Positions 37,101 to 45,488 of a stretch of 64,000 nucleotides of DNA are shown piece by piece. Under the pieces are notes generated by a model. The model saw nothing but the letters and a program-made list of their open reading frames with translations. It searched no databases and was not told the DNA's origin. The stretch is taken from positions 1 to 64,000 of the forward strand of contig JAITUQ010000028.1 of NCBI GenBank assembly GCA_031286225.1. The letters run 5' to 3'. Made by a program: the position numbers and the translations under genes. How positions within the stretch are numbered: the stretch's first letter is position 1; each line of letters begins with the position of its first letter. The DNA comes from Candidatus Methanorudis spinitermitis (GTDB lineage: Archaea > Methanobacteriota > Methanobacteria > Methanobacteriales > Methanobacteriaceae).

Positions 37101-37383
37101 CGATACAAATAATCAAAATGACAATTCAAGCGTAACAATTGAAATAAAAGATCCTGTAATAACAAAAATTTTCACCGACACTAAAGATCCTGTTGATAAA
37201 CCTGTTAATGATACAAATAAGACAATCGATGATAAACCTGCTAATGATACAAAAATTGATATTAATGCAACTAAAACTGATATTAAGCATATTTTAATGC
37301 AAAAAACTGCATTACCACCAGTTATGCTAATATTAGTGATTTTAAGCATATTTGGATTAATACTACCTAGATTTAAAAGATAA
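34135..37383 (+). CDS. Large adhesin-like surface protein with five DUF11 repeats
   Basis: The 1082-aa protein starts at TTG 34135 behind GGAGGTG. It has a signal peptide (about residues 1-25, MKKGILLILAIL... ISTANA). A carboxypeptidase-regulatory-like beta domain follows at about 55-125 ('GKIVNCNDSEPFEGAKI'). About 280 residues of beta-rich sequence with many N-x-S/T sites come next, then five DUF11 repeats. After a Thr/Asp/Lys-rich spacer, a C-terminal membrane helix (ALPPVMLILVILSIFGLIL) ends in PRFKR. Proteins of this type are abundant in Methanobrevibacter and are thought to mediate contact with host or other microbes. AglB, encoded downstream, could glycosylate it. Confidence 0.9.
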   Translation: MKKGILLILAILILFISISTANAELVTSVGDSNSNAYYLKSNNPLSDSHEFKNDFVISKSKSINKHEVIISGKIVNCNDSEPFEGAKIFVKSLKGKTLATTISNSNGKYKVSFKSDDISFIVQATYPGHVNPSKKITVSGSKKVKYGRANFELGELDVRICSGDIAVYDSKITDNFPDTHLIHLNITNNGSETAYNVSVNFAGFSNNYSGTYHLVSGENSSKFIGNMSPGESICVFFLINTPHPPNNGEHFLTNYNITVNGSNIAQINKTGPIGTFRTQGQDNSEKIINFSASTKVTFVGDIITFNITDHGPHGEEWFTPFVSFDPTVFRLISVVTTNGTNYTTDSVIYTGMLTEGHNTNYTTTWTFEVIGLSSDSEVFAAVDGGNSHGVQHFKIGVGSPIHMQVLPKVNLTINKTVSDPYPNFGDTITYTINVTNNAQDDATGISVIDPLPDGLIFVSAPYASYNSTTRMITWTIGNLPAGQTVSLNITVIVNIAGFINNTANVTGGYNENNNSSTVTIYVPSVDLAITKTVDNPYPDFGDNVIFNITVTNRGPDNANGVFVVDKLPDGLVFVSSSDLPSYNPGTGNWYIGNLNAGDTITLTILATVNRTGTITNFANVTGEIYDTNLTNNYANATISTLTADLAINKTVSNSTPNFRDNINYTIIVTNKGPNDASGVFVVDILPDGLIFVSASPNIGSYNHTTGIWNIGNLMVNQEVTLTITVTVNKTGTITNFANVTGNEKDENLTNNEANMPINVPSATDLAINKVVSNSTPTLGDNITYTLIVTNNGPDNATKVNVTDILPDGLLFVSASSATYDPVTRVITWNIGDLDAGESVTLTIVVTVTKTGNITNFVNVIGAEYDIDLSNNDANVTIRAVEPRIVGVTDADLAITKTVNNSSPYLGDTITYTITVTNNGPDNATGVKVVDILPDGLLFVSASQGTYDPTTGIWNIGILNNGASIILNIIVIVNKIGKITNKATVTGNENDTNNQNDNSSVTIEIKDPVITKIFTDTKDPVDKPVNDTNKTIDDKPANDTKIDINATKTDIKHILMQKTALPPVMLILVILSIFGLILPRFKR
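35362..37150 (+). repeat. Five tandem DUF11 repeats within the adhesin gene
   Basis: Repeats begin near 35362, 35710, 36064, 36424 and 36805, with periods of about 348-381 bp. Each opens with a form of 'DLAI-x-KTV-x-N-x-x-P-x-x-GD' and has 'PDGLLFVSAS' in the middle. The third and fourth copies are particularly close at the DNA level, suggesting recent duplication or gene conversion. Confidence 0.85.
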
Positions 37384-37401
37384 AAAAAGTAAAAATAGAC
37401 T

Positions 37402-37433
37402 TGGGATTTTCCCATTTCTTATTTTTATTATTT
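37402..37433 (+). terminator. Hairpin plus T-rich tail after the adhesin gene
   Basis: TGGGA-TTT-TCCCA (37402-37414) is followed by TTTCTTATTTTTATTATTT, 18 bp after the adhesin stop codon. Confidence 0.6.
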
Positions 37434-38000
37434 GACTATTAAGTCCAAATCAAAAAAGATGAATATAATTGATTTTTACTTGTTTTCAACATATTATTAA
37501 AAATAAAATTTATAGTTCAATGTAAATTTGTTTTTTATTCTTATTTTGATATTATTTAAAAGCTTTAAATTAAACTTAAAGAAATATATGCTTGATTTTA
37601 AAATAATTTTTAATTATAAATATTAATATTATTTAAAATAATTCATTTTAGGACTTACTTTTTTTATATTCTACAAATTATTATTTTGAAATACTTTGTC
37701 GAATATATAATTTTTCATATTTTAAATTTATATTAATAACTTTTCTGAAATTACTAAAAATACTTTAAAAGCTAAAAAAATATTAGGGTCATGGAGATTA
37801 AGTGATAGCATAAATTCATAGAAAACTATTGACTAGATATAATATTAGATAACTGGGAGTTTAAAAAGCATGATTAAAAAATCTTTTTAAAATATTTAAT
37901 CCTTTTTTTAATATAAAAACATGGAAAATTTATGGACCATTAGGTACACAAAAGCCAAATTTTATGGAAGTGTAAATTATTATAAAGTTTGTGGAAATAG
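37434..38000. other. Non-coding convergent gap
   Basis: Between the adhesin terminator and the end of the DUF98-like gene I see only A/T-rich sequence without ORFs. One copy of the AATAGCTATT palindrome lies at 37996-38005, running into the end of the DUF98-like gene. Confidence 0.4.
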
Positions 38001-38555
38001 CTATTGTTTTGAAAAATAGTCTAATGGAAAACTTTCCTTAATCCATATTAAAACTTTACCATTTCTAATTATATTATAATCTCTAGTTAAAAGATCAGCA
38101 TCAGAATTAAAAAGTTTTTTTAAATCGTTGTTAGTTTTTTCAATAGCTACATTTTTAACTTCTCGTCTAGATTCAATGTTATATTTTCTAAGTATTCTTC
38201 CAATAGGCATATCTGCCATTATCAAATCCTTTTTAAAATCATCACCTAATCTTTCAAGAGGAATATAAGATATAGCGTGAATTAAAGGTTTATCATCTTT
38301 GTGCATTAATACAACACGGTAGTTTACATCATCATTTACTTTAATGTTTAATAACTTAGCTATTTTTTCATCAGCTTTTTCAAATTGCTGAGTTAAAGTT
38401 TTAATTGAAATTTTACCATTTAAAACGTCTAAAATTGTTGTTACAGATCCATCAGTAGCTAAAAGTATTTTTTGAGTATTAGAAAGATTCCCGTGGTTTT
38501 TTTCCAATTTAGCTATTTCATTGAGTATATTAGTATCATTTTTTTTTCCATTCAT
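38001..38555 (-). CDS. DUF98/chorismate lyase-like protein
   Basis: The 184-aa protein resembles the DUF98 family of chorismate-pyruvate lyases: 'LSNTQKILLATDGSVTTILDVLNG' near the N-terminus, 'RVVLMHKDDKPLIHAISYIP', and a Glu/Arg-containing 'IGRILRKYNIESRREV'. Chorismate lyase yields 4-hydroxybenzoate; in methanogens a role in methanopterin arene supply has been suggested. I choose ATG 38555, ten bp after the preceding gene ends, rather than a longer frame that would overlap it by 50 bp. It is probably the third gene of the aks cluster. Confidence 0.7.
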   Translation of the reverse strand: MNGKKNDTNILNEIAKLEKNHGNLSNTQKILLATDGSVTTILDVLNGKISIKTLTQQFEKADEKIAKLLNIKVNDDVNYRVVLMHKDDKPLIHAISYIPLERLGDDFKKDLIMADMPIGRILRKYNIESRREVKNVAIEKTNNDLKKLFNSDADLLTRDYNIIRNGKVLIWIKESFPLDYFSKQ

Positions 38556-38565
38556 ATAAACACTT

Positions 38566-39819
38566 TTAAATATTTTCAGGATTTTCAATAAATCCTTTAA
38601 TAACTGAACTTGCAACTACTCCAGCGTTAGACAGGTAGACTTCAGAATCTGGATCTCCCATTCTTCCTTTAAAATTACGATTTGTAGTGGAAATACTTAC
38701 CTCACCAGATGATAAAACTCCCATATGCCCACCTAAACATGGCCCACAACCAGGGTTACAAACAATAGCACCTGATTCAATAAAAATTTCTATAATTCCT
38801 TTTTCAATAGCTTTTTTATAGATTTCTGAAGATGCAGGAGATACTATTAACCTAACATCTTCATGAACTTTTTTATTTTTTAAAATTTTGGCAGCTTGCT
38901 CAAGATCTTCTAATCTCCCATTAGTACATGAACCAATAAACCCTTGATCAATATGAGTTCCTTCTACTTTTGATATATTTTTTACATTATCAACATCATT
39001 TGGACAAGCTATTTGTGGTTCCATATTAGTGATATCAAAGGAAAATTCTTTTTCATATATACTATCTTCATCTGATTTAAATATATTAAAATCTTTATAT
39101 TTTTTCCCAGTTCTAGAACTTAAATATTCAAGAGTGGCTTTATTAGGATACATTATTCCATTTTTAGCTCCCATTTCAATAGCCATGTTACAGATGGTCA
39201 TTCTACTGCTTACATCAAGATTATTAATTGTAGATCCTGTAAATTCACAAGCTTTATAAGTTGCACCATCAGCACCAATATCTCCTATTATTTTAAGGAT
39301 GATATCTTTTGAACTAGTATTGGGACTCATTTGTCCATTCACTTCAATTTTAAATGATTCTGGGACCATGAACCATGTTTTACCTGTTGCATAAACCATA
39401 GCTACATCAGTAGAACCCATTCCTGTAGAAAATGCTCCAAATGCTCCATAAGTACATGTATGGGAATCGGCTCCTACTATTATCATCCCAGGCTCAACAA
39501 GACCTTTTTCAGGTAATATTTGGTGACATATTCCTTCTCCATGAGTGAAAAGCTTTTTTATTTTTTGTTTTTTTCCAAAATCTCTAGCTACTTTTTGAAA
39601 TTCTGCAGAACCAATTGTGTTTGCTGGAATGTTATGATCAAAAGCTATAACTATTTTATCAGGATTCCAAACATCTTCAGCTATTTTTTCGAAAGTTTTA
39701 ATAGCTGGTGGAGATGTTCCATCATGGGACATAGCTAAGTTTATTTCTGTTTCTATGATTTCTCCGGGAGTAACTTCTCTTTTTAAATGTTTTGACAATA
39801 TTTTTTCTGTAATATTCAT
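38566..39819 (-). CDS. aksD: Homoaconitase large subunit / 3-isopropylmalate dehydratase family
   Basis: A 417-aa aconitase-superfamily large subunit. It has 'GADSHTCTYGAFGAFSTGMGSTD', IGSCTNGRLEDL and CNPGCGPCLGGHMG, which provide the three [4Fe-4S] cysteines. Starting at ATG 39819 (MNITEKILSKHLK) matches the family; the upstream ATG at 39861 has no support. LeuC is equally possible by sequence, but adjacency to the homocitrate synthase-like gene favours the homoaconitase of coenzyme B biosynthesis, which converts homocitrate homologues via homoaconitate. The small subunit is not in the window. Confidence 0.82.
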   Translation of the reverse strand: MNITEKILSKHLKREVTPGEIIETEINLAMSHDGTSPPAIKTFEKIAEDVWNPDKIVIAFDHNIPANTIGSAEFQKVARDFGKKQKIKKLFTHGEGICHQILPEKGLVEPGMIIVGADSHTCTYGAFGAFSTGMGSTDVAMVYATGKTWFMVPESFKIEVNGQMSPNTSSKDIILKIIGDIGADGATYKACEFTGSTINNLDVSSRMTICNMAIEMGAKNGIMYPNKATLEYLSSRTGKKYKDFNIFKSDEDSIYEKEFSFDITNMEPQIACPNDVDNVKNISKVEGTHIDQGFIGSCTNGRLEDLEQAAKILKNKKVHEDVRLIVSPASSEIYKKAIEKGIIEIFIESGAIVCNPGCGPCLGGHMGVLSSGEVSISTTNRNFKGRMGDPDSEVYLSNAGVVASSVIKGFIENPENI

Positions 39820-39933
39820 TTTAACACTTAAATAATTATAAGCTATTATTAAAAATAGCAAAAATATATTTTATATATCATTTTTTAATTTTTTTTATAT
39901 CAATGTATTATTTAAACTCTAAAAAAAACAATT

Positions 39934-41109
39934 TTAAAGATCAAAAGGTCCTTTAACGGTTTTTACAATATGTGAAAATACTTCATCATTAATATAAGTT
40001 CCCTTTTCTCTACTTTTTTTAACTTCTTCAACAATTCTGCAAAGCTCATCTTTAGTTACTTCAAATCCACATTCATCAAGCTTAGCTTTCACAGCCCTGC
40101 AACCTGAATGTTTACCTAAAACTAATTGTCTTTGCTGACCAGTCATTCCAGGTAAAAATGGCTCATATGTTAAAGGTTCTTCTATAACTGCATCCACATG
40201 AATTCCTGATTCATGTCTAAATATGTTTTTGCCAACGATTGGTTTGTTGCTAGGAACTTTAATATTTGTATATTTTTCCACTAAATTAGAAAGTTCTTGA
40301 ATATACTTTATTTTAAATCCTAAATCTATACCATAAATGATTTTCAATGTCATAATCAGTTCTTCTAATGAAGTATTTCCAGCACGTTCTCCAATACCAT
40401 TTACTGTAGTTGAAACAACACTTCCTCCAGCTAAAAGTCCAGATATTGAGTTTGAAAGAGCCATTCCAAAGTCATTGTGACAATGCATAGCTATTTCCAT
40501 GTTTATATTTTTTTTAAGTTCTTTCACAAGAAAATCCATTCCTTGAGGACTTATAGCTCCTACAGTATCTGCAATATGCACTCTATCAACGCCAAACTCC
40601 TCGGCTTTTTTATATACTCTTTTAAGAAAATCTAAATCAGTTCGAGTTGCATCTTCAGCTGAAAAAGCTACAAATAAACCATGATCTTTAGCATACTCAA
40701 TTGAATTCATACAGACATTTAATGCTTGCTGTCTACTTAACTTTAGTTTATGTTCAAGATGAAGGTCTGATGTAGCCATAAATGTAATTACTCCATCAAC
40801 ATCACAGTCTAGTGATGCATCAATATCTTCTTTTTTAGTTCTAGCCAATGATATTATCTCAGCATTTAATCCTTCATTAGCTATTGTTTTAACGGATTTT
40901 CGTTCATGATTTGATACAATAGGAAATCCAGCTTCTATTTGATGAATTTTTAATTCATCAAGCTTTTGAGCTATTTCCAATTTTTCTTCAGGGTTTAGGC
41001 AAACATCTGGAGTTTGTTCACCATCACGAAGTGTAGTATCATAAATTGTGATTTTTTTTGGAAACTTTAATTTAGTTTCTTTATTAAAAGGACTTACATA
41101 ATATTGCAA
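39934..41109 (-). CDS. aksA: (R)-homocitrate synthase AksA
   Basis: The 391-aa enzyme of the LeuA/NifV/AksA family condenses 2-oxoglutarate and longer homologues with acetyl-CoA, the first step toward the heptanoyl chain of coenzyme B. Motifs include IYDTTLRDGEQTPDV near residue 22, 'HCHNDFGMALSNSISGLLAGG', and GIGERAGNTSLEE. It lacks the C-terminal allosteric leucine domain of LeuA, as expected for AksA. The neighbour downstream is the homoaconitase-like gene. CimA or LeuA functions are less likely by context. Confidence 0.85.
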   Translation of the reverse strand: MQYYVSPFNKETKLKFPKKITIYDTTLRDGEQTPDVCLNPEEKLEIAQKLDELKIHQIEAGFPIVSNHERKSVKTIANEGLNAEIISLARTKKEDIDASLDCDVDGVITFMATSDLHLEHKLKLSRQQALNVCMNSIEYAKDHGLFVAFSAEDATRTDLDFLKRVYKKAEEFGVDRVHIADTVGAISPQGMDFLVKELKKNINMEIAMHCHNDFGMALSNSISGLLAGGSVVSTTVNGIGERAGNTSLEELIMTLKIIYGIDLGFKIKYIQELSNLVEKYTNIKVPSNKPIVGKNIFRHESGIHVDAVIEEPLTYEPFLPGMTGQQRQLVLGKHSGCRAVKAKLDECGFEVTKDELCRIVEEVKKSREKGTYINDEVFSHIVKTVKGPFDL

Positions 41110-41407
41110 TTTAAATCATACCTATTAATGATTATTTATAAAAAAAATTTAAGATTGTTAATTTGATTTTTTGAGTTTTTATAAAATTTAAACTTGAATA
41201 AATTTTAATTATAATAAAATCTATTGTAGAATTTCCCATTTTATTATAAATTTATTAAGATTTTTAATGTATTTTTTATCTATATACTTTTGTCATGAAA
41301 TTTCTAGTATAATATAATAGGATATTTATTAATTATACTTCAATGTGGGACACTAGAATATATTATAACTGTCATATGATAAATATTGTGTTGTTTAAGC
41401 TTTAGTA

Positions 41408-42001
41408 TTATTTTGCTTGCTCATTTAAATTTTTTTCTAAAAGTTCTAGATAAGACCTTCTTTCAAAACCATTAACTATTCCTAATTTTTTAAACGTTTC
41501 AAAGATCCCATCTAGTGCAGGTTTAAAATCATTTCCATTTTTTAAATCTACTTCAATTTCCATATAAGGGCTTAAACCTTCAACATCATCTAAACATATA
41601 ATATATTGATTTAATTTGTAAATTTCTCTATTTTTAACAACAATATTTGCTTTTTTAAAACCTAAATTTTCAAGTAGTTTACAAATTTTATATCTATCAC
41701 CAATAGCTATTTCAATCTCTTCCCTAGTCTTACTATTGTGGTCTATTTTAGGACCTTTATAGGTTATAAAAGTGTTAATATCATTTTTGATTGAGATTTT
41801 TCGTATTCTAAGCGCTTCATCTGTTTTTGCAAAGTTTTTAAAAGGGCTATCAAAATAAATATCTTTTTGATGTTCTTTTCTTATTTGTAAGGCATTTATT
41901 CTTTTTAACTCTCTTTTAATACTTTTAAAGTCAATTATTTTTGCTTTTACTTCTACTTCAATCAAATTATCCTCTTCTAATATTTTATTCATATAATTCA
42001 A
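41408..42001 (-). CDS. CYTH-domain protein (CyaB/class IV adenylate cyclase-like)
   Basis: The ExExK motif is present as EVEVKAK at about residue 16, followed by 'ALRIRKISIKNDINTFITYKGPK' and 'EEIEIAIGD', with the late 'YMEIEVDL' strand. These form the eight-stranded tunnel of CYTH enzymes that bind triphosphates. The archaeal CyaB-like branch is often annotated as adenylate cyclase, but triphosphatase activity on thiamine triphosphate or inorganic triphosphate is equally possible. A second ATG at residue 4 is an alternative start. Confidence 0.8.
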   Translation of the reverse strand: MNYMNKILEEDNLIEVEVKAKIIDFKSIKRELKRINALQIRKEHQKDIYFDSPFKNFAKTDEALRIRKISIKNDINTFITYKGPKIDHNSKTREEIEIAIGDRYKICKLLENLGFKKANIVVKNREIYKLNQYIICLDDVEGLSPYMEIEVDLKNGNDFKPALDGIFETFKKLGIVNGFERRSYLELLEKNLNEQAK

Positions 42002-42419
42002 TTTAGATATTCAATTTTAGATTTTTAACTTTTAGATATATAGTAATATATTTATATTCGATGAACATATATTGTATAATATAGAAAAAGTTGAGAATCA
42101 ATCATATTCATAGTAGAGTTATTATTATAAAATTATAATAAATGATAATTACTAAAATTATTTATTGTTTTAAATAATTATTTAAAACATTAATACTCGC
42201 ATTGATTATTTTTTTTTAAAAATTTCATATTAATTTCATATCTACTTAAGCATAAAAATAATTCGATGACAAATTAACATATTTTTTACAATTTTTTAAA
42301 TAATTCTCTTTTTAAGTATAGTTTAAATAGGTTTATATATTATATAACTAAGAAATTATATAAAGTAAATTTTTGTTTACTTTTTTTTTTTTTTTAATTT
42401 GATTTGGAGGTATATTAAC
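42002..42419. promoter_or_regulatory. Divergent gap upstream of the TBP gene with a 15-T run
   Basis: This 418-bp A/T-rich region contains a TTTATATATTATATAA stretch near 42330-42346 that would serve the TBP gene. A run of 15 Ts (42381-42395) sits between it and the GGAGGT ribosome site at 42406-42411. A T-run in the leader is normally a terminator in archaea. Confidence 0.5.
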
Positions 42420-42965
42420 TTGACCGATGTTGATATTAAAATAGAAAATATTGTAGCTTCTGCAAGTATTGGAAAAGACATTGAGTTAACTGAAGTTTCT
42501 AAAGCTTTGGAAGGGGTTGATTTTAACCGAGAACAATTTCCTGGATTAGTTTTCAAATTAAAAGAACCCAAAACTGCGGCTCTGATATTTAGTTCTGGTA
42601 AATTAGTATGTACTGGTGCTAAATCCATTGAAGATTCTAAATTAGCTATAAAAAAAACTGTTGACATGATGAGGACCATAGATAAAGATATTCCTCACGA
42701 ATTTGAAATTAAAATACAAAATATTGTAGCTTCTGCTAATTTAGAGGCGACATTAAATTTAGAAGCAGTAGCTTTAGAATTAGAAAATACAGAATATGAA
42801 CCAGAACAATTTCCTGGTTTAGTTTATCGTTTAAAAGATCCTAAAGTTGTTTTGCTTTTATTTGGTTCAGGCAAAGTTGTTTGTACTGGTGCCAAAACCC
42901 GTGACGACGCCAAGCTGGGTGTGGAAAGGGCTTATGACCGGCTCAGCGAGTTGGATTTAATTTAA
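42420..42965 (+). CDS. tbp: TATA-binding protein
   Basis: The 181-aa protein contains the two direct repeats of TBP: 'IKIENIVASASIGKDIEL ... EQFPGLVFKLKEPKTAALIFSSGKLVCTGAKS' and 'IKIQNIVASANLEATLNL ... EQFPGLVYRLKDPKVVLLLFGSGKVVCTGAKT'. It binds the TATA box and, with TFB, recruits RNA polymerase. The start is TTG at 42420, with GGAGGT nine bases before it; the longer frame from 42399 would overlap the ribosome site. The serB-like gene follows without a gap. Confidence 0.97.
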   Translation: MTDVDIKIENIVASASIGKDIELTEVSKALEGVDFNREQFPGLVFKLKEPKTAALIFSSGKLVCTGAKSIEDSKLAIKKTVDMMRTIDKDIPHEFEIKIQNIVASANLEATLNLEAVALELENTEYEPEQFPGLVYRLKDPKVVLLLFGSGKVVCTGAKTRDDAKLGVERAYDRLSELDLI

Positions 42966-42977
42966 TTGGTGGTATGT

Positions 42978-44735
42978 TTGATTGAACTTGTAGTATTTGA
43001 CTTAGATAATGTTATTATTGATGGTGAAGCCATAGATGAGATTGGAAAATTAGTAAATGTTGAAGAGAAAGTGGCAGAAATCACTGAACAAGCTATGAGC
43101 GGTGATTTGGAATTTGAAACCTCTTTAAAAGAGAGGGTTAAACTTTTAAAAGGAGCTTCTGTTGAAGAAATTAAAAAAATAGCATCTGAAATGGAACTTA
43201 TGAAAGGTGCGAAAGAAACTATCAATACATTAAAAGATAAAGGATACGATGTAGCTATTATAAGTGGTAGTTTTGATTTAATTACAGACTCTTTAAAGGA
43301 TAAAATTGATTTTGATCATATTTTTACAAATACGCTAGTTGAAAATGATGGGACATTAACTGGTGAGGTCACAGGACCTTTAGTTAAAGGTTCTAAATTT
43401 GATATTCTTTCTGAACTCATTAAAGATAAAAATATATCATTAAAAAATTGTGTTGCTGTTGGCGACGGTGCTAATGATATTTCTATGATTGAAGCTGCTG
43501 AATATGGAATAGCCTTTAACGCAAAACCAGCTGTTAAAGAAGCAGCCGATATAATTGTGGAAAAGAATGATTTAACAGAGATATTAACTATTATTACTAA
43601 TTTAAATCCTGATGAAAATGTTGAAGATATAAAATCTGAAAATGTTGATGAAGAAATGAATGAAACTGTAGAAATAGCTACTAACGATGATTTTGTTGAT
43701 GAAACAAGTGTTAAGGAAGATGTAGCTCTTGATGAGGATAATGAAACTGTTGAGGCAGAATTAGAAACAGTTGCAACTGAAAAAAAAGAGGAAACTGAAA
43801 TTTCAGAAGATGAAAGTGATGTTTCTGATAGTAGTGCATTAACTACTGAAAGCTCCAAAGATTCACAGGATAATGAGGTAAAAAAATTTCCTGAAAGTTC
43901 ATTTAAAGTCGCTGACACTCCAGAAGGTGTAAGGAGACAAAAAGATGAAAAAGAAGCTTTAATAGCTAAAATAGCTGAAAAAAGAGAAGAGTTTAATAAC
44001 CAAGCTAAAGAACAACGGAAAATTCGGGATGAATTGAATGATTCTTTAAAGGAAAACTTGAAATTAGCTATTGAATTTAGAGATAAACGTAATGAAATCA
44101 ACAAAGAAGTTGAAGAAAATAAAAAATTGCGTGATAAAGTTAATGAAGAGCTTAAAAATCTTGAATGGTCTTCTGGAAGAAGAGATAAACTAAAACTTGA
44201 GAATGAAATTAAAAAAATTGATAAAGTTATTGAAACTCGCGTTTTAGATATTAAAAAAGAAAATCAATTGGTTAAAAATGCTAATGATCTTAGAAAAGAG
44301 TTAAGCGAAATTAAGGAAGATGATCATACAAAAGAGGAAGCTCAAAAACTTAAGAAAACCTCTGAAGAATATCACCTTGTTGTAGTTGATCTTTCAGAAA
44401 AAGCTCAAGAATCCCATGAAAACATGCTTAATTATTTTAGAAAAACGGATGAGATTAGAACTAATGCTGATGAAGCTCATAAATTATTTATAGAAGCTAG
44501 AAAATCTGCTTCTCTTAAACATGAAGAGTTTAAAACAGTTTTAAGTGAAATTCATCAAATCAATAAAAAACTTGGTTCTGGAAAATCCAAAAGAAGAAGA
44601 GCTGAAAAACAATCTAGTAATAAGAAAAATCGTGAAGAAAAAGAAAGAGCTGAAGATATCTTTGATAAATTTAAGAAAGGTAAAAAACTTACTACTGAAG
44701 AGCTTTTACTTTTACAAAAACACGATATAAGTTAG
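42978..44735 (+). CDS. SerB-like HAD phosphatase fused to a long coiled-coil domain
   Basis: Residues about 1-205 are a phosphoserine phosphatase-type HAD domain: motif I VVFDLDNVIID, motif II IISGSF, a Lys before 'FDILSELI', and motif III GDGANDISMIEAA. Residues about 210-290 are acidic and low-complexity. From about 300 to the end there is a charged, heptad-rich helix, likely a long coiled coil. SerB would make serine from phosphoserine. Start TTG 42978 is favoured by GGTGGT just before it; TTG 42966 is the longer option. Probably co-transcribed with TBP. Confidence 0.85.
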   Translation: MIELVVFDLDNVIIDGEAIDEIGKLVNVEEKVAEITEQAMSGDLEFETSLKERVKLLKGASVEEIKKIASEMELMKGAKETINTLKDKGYDVAIISGSFDLITDSLKDKIDFDHIFTNTLVENDGTLTGEVTGPLVKGSKFDILSELIKDKNISLKNCVAVGDGANDISMIEAAEYGIAFNAKPAVKEAADIIVEKNDLTEILTIITNLNPDENVEDIKSENVDEEMNETVEIATNDDFVDETSVKEDVALDEDNETVEAELETVATEKKEETEISEDESDVSDSSALTTESSKDSQDNEVKKFPESSFKVADTPEGVRRQKDEKEALIAKIAEKREEFNNQAKEQRKIRDELNDSLKENLKLAIEFRDKRNEINKEVEENKKLRDKVNEELKNLEWSSGRRDKLKLENEIKKIDKVIETRVLDIKKENQLVKNANDLRKELSEIKEDDHTKEEAQKLKKTSEEYHLVVVDLSEKAQESHENMLNYFRKTDEIRTNADEAHKLFIEARKSASLKHEEFKTVLSEIHQINKKLGSGKSKRRRAEKQSSNKKNREEKERAEDIFDKFKKGKKLTTEELLLLQKHDIS

Positions 44736-44908
44736 TTAAAATAATAAATATTTTATTATTTATAACTACTTAAATTTTAATTAAGCTATTTCCAATTAAA
44801 TTAAGAATTTTGCATTCATGATATACCCAATTGTGTTTCATAAATCTTTAAACTATTTAAAATTAATCAATTAATCTATAACTCATTTTCTTTTTTTATG
44901 GTGTGATA

Positions 44909-45097
44909 ATGAAAGATGAAATCAAAGATAAGTTTCCTTATCAAAATAGCATAAAAAATGAAAAGATTGAAATATGTTATGTCTGTGGTGTAAAATTCAA
45001 TATTAATGAAGATAATGATGGTCATTACCATTATGGTAAATATCCAATGTGTGGGTATTGTAGTGAATTTTATGGCTTTTATAGAAAAGACTTATGA
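44909..45097 (+). CDS. Small protein with two CxxC motifs
   Basis: The 62-residue product has CYVCGVKF and MCGYCSEF about 25 residues apart, with a His-rich stretch (DGHYHYGKY) between them, suggesting a zinc-binding fold. ATG 44909 is preceded by GGTGTGATA. I do not recognise a family. The following 100 bp end in an 18-T run that should terminate it. Confidence 0.6.
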   Translation: MKDEIKDKFPYQNSIKNEKIEICYVCGVKFNINEDNDGHYHYGKYPMCGYCSEFYGFYRKDL

Positions 45098-45183
45098 TTC
45101 ATTATTTATTTCTTTTTTTCATTAATGATGTTTTGTTTAAATATAGTTAGTTATTTTTATGTTTTTTATTTTTTATTTCTTAA

Positions 45184-45201
45184 TTTTTTTTTTTTTTTTT
45201 T
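45184..45201 (+). terminator. 18-T run
   Basis: Uninterrupted Ts at 45184-45201, preceded by other T clusters from 45105, about 90-100 bp after the stop codon of the small CxxC protein. Confidence 0.6.
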
Positions 45202-45488
45202 ACTTTGTAGTATTATTATTTTTTTAATAAATATTTTTTTATCAAATAATTTTTTTTATTAACTTATATTTTATAAAATTAGGGAAAATTTAAATAATAC
45301 TTTAAATAGTATTTTTAGTAAAATCAAGTTAAATATTAAAGATAAAAAAATTATCTTATTATTATTAATTATTATAAATTATTAATTATTATAATTATAA
45401 AATATATTATAATTATTATTCAATGATTTAGATGTATATCAAAACTTTTTAATTTCATTTTTTTTACATTAATCTAGCACGTGATATC
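45202..45488. other. A/T-only low-complexity leader of topA
   Basis: Between the T-run and topA the sequence is nearly pure A/T, with ATTATTAATTATTATAA-type simple repeats near 45358-45420. No ORF. The topA promoter must be here, but many TATA-like strings compete. Confidence 0.4.

Noticed and set aside
35580-37415. Several open frames on the minus strand within the adhesin gene
   Set aside because: They mirror the DUF11 repeats in the antisense frame, lack ribosome sites, and repeat with the same period.
43316-44104. 262-codon minus-strand frame rich in Ser and Phe
   Set aside because: It is the antisense shadow of the Lys/Glu/Asp-rich linker and coiled coil of the SerB fusion.
45358-45420. 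Simple ATT/TAA repeat as a specific element
   Set aside because: Ordinary low-complexity A/T sequence with no regular unit.
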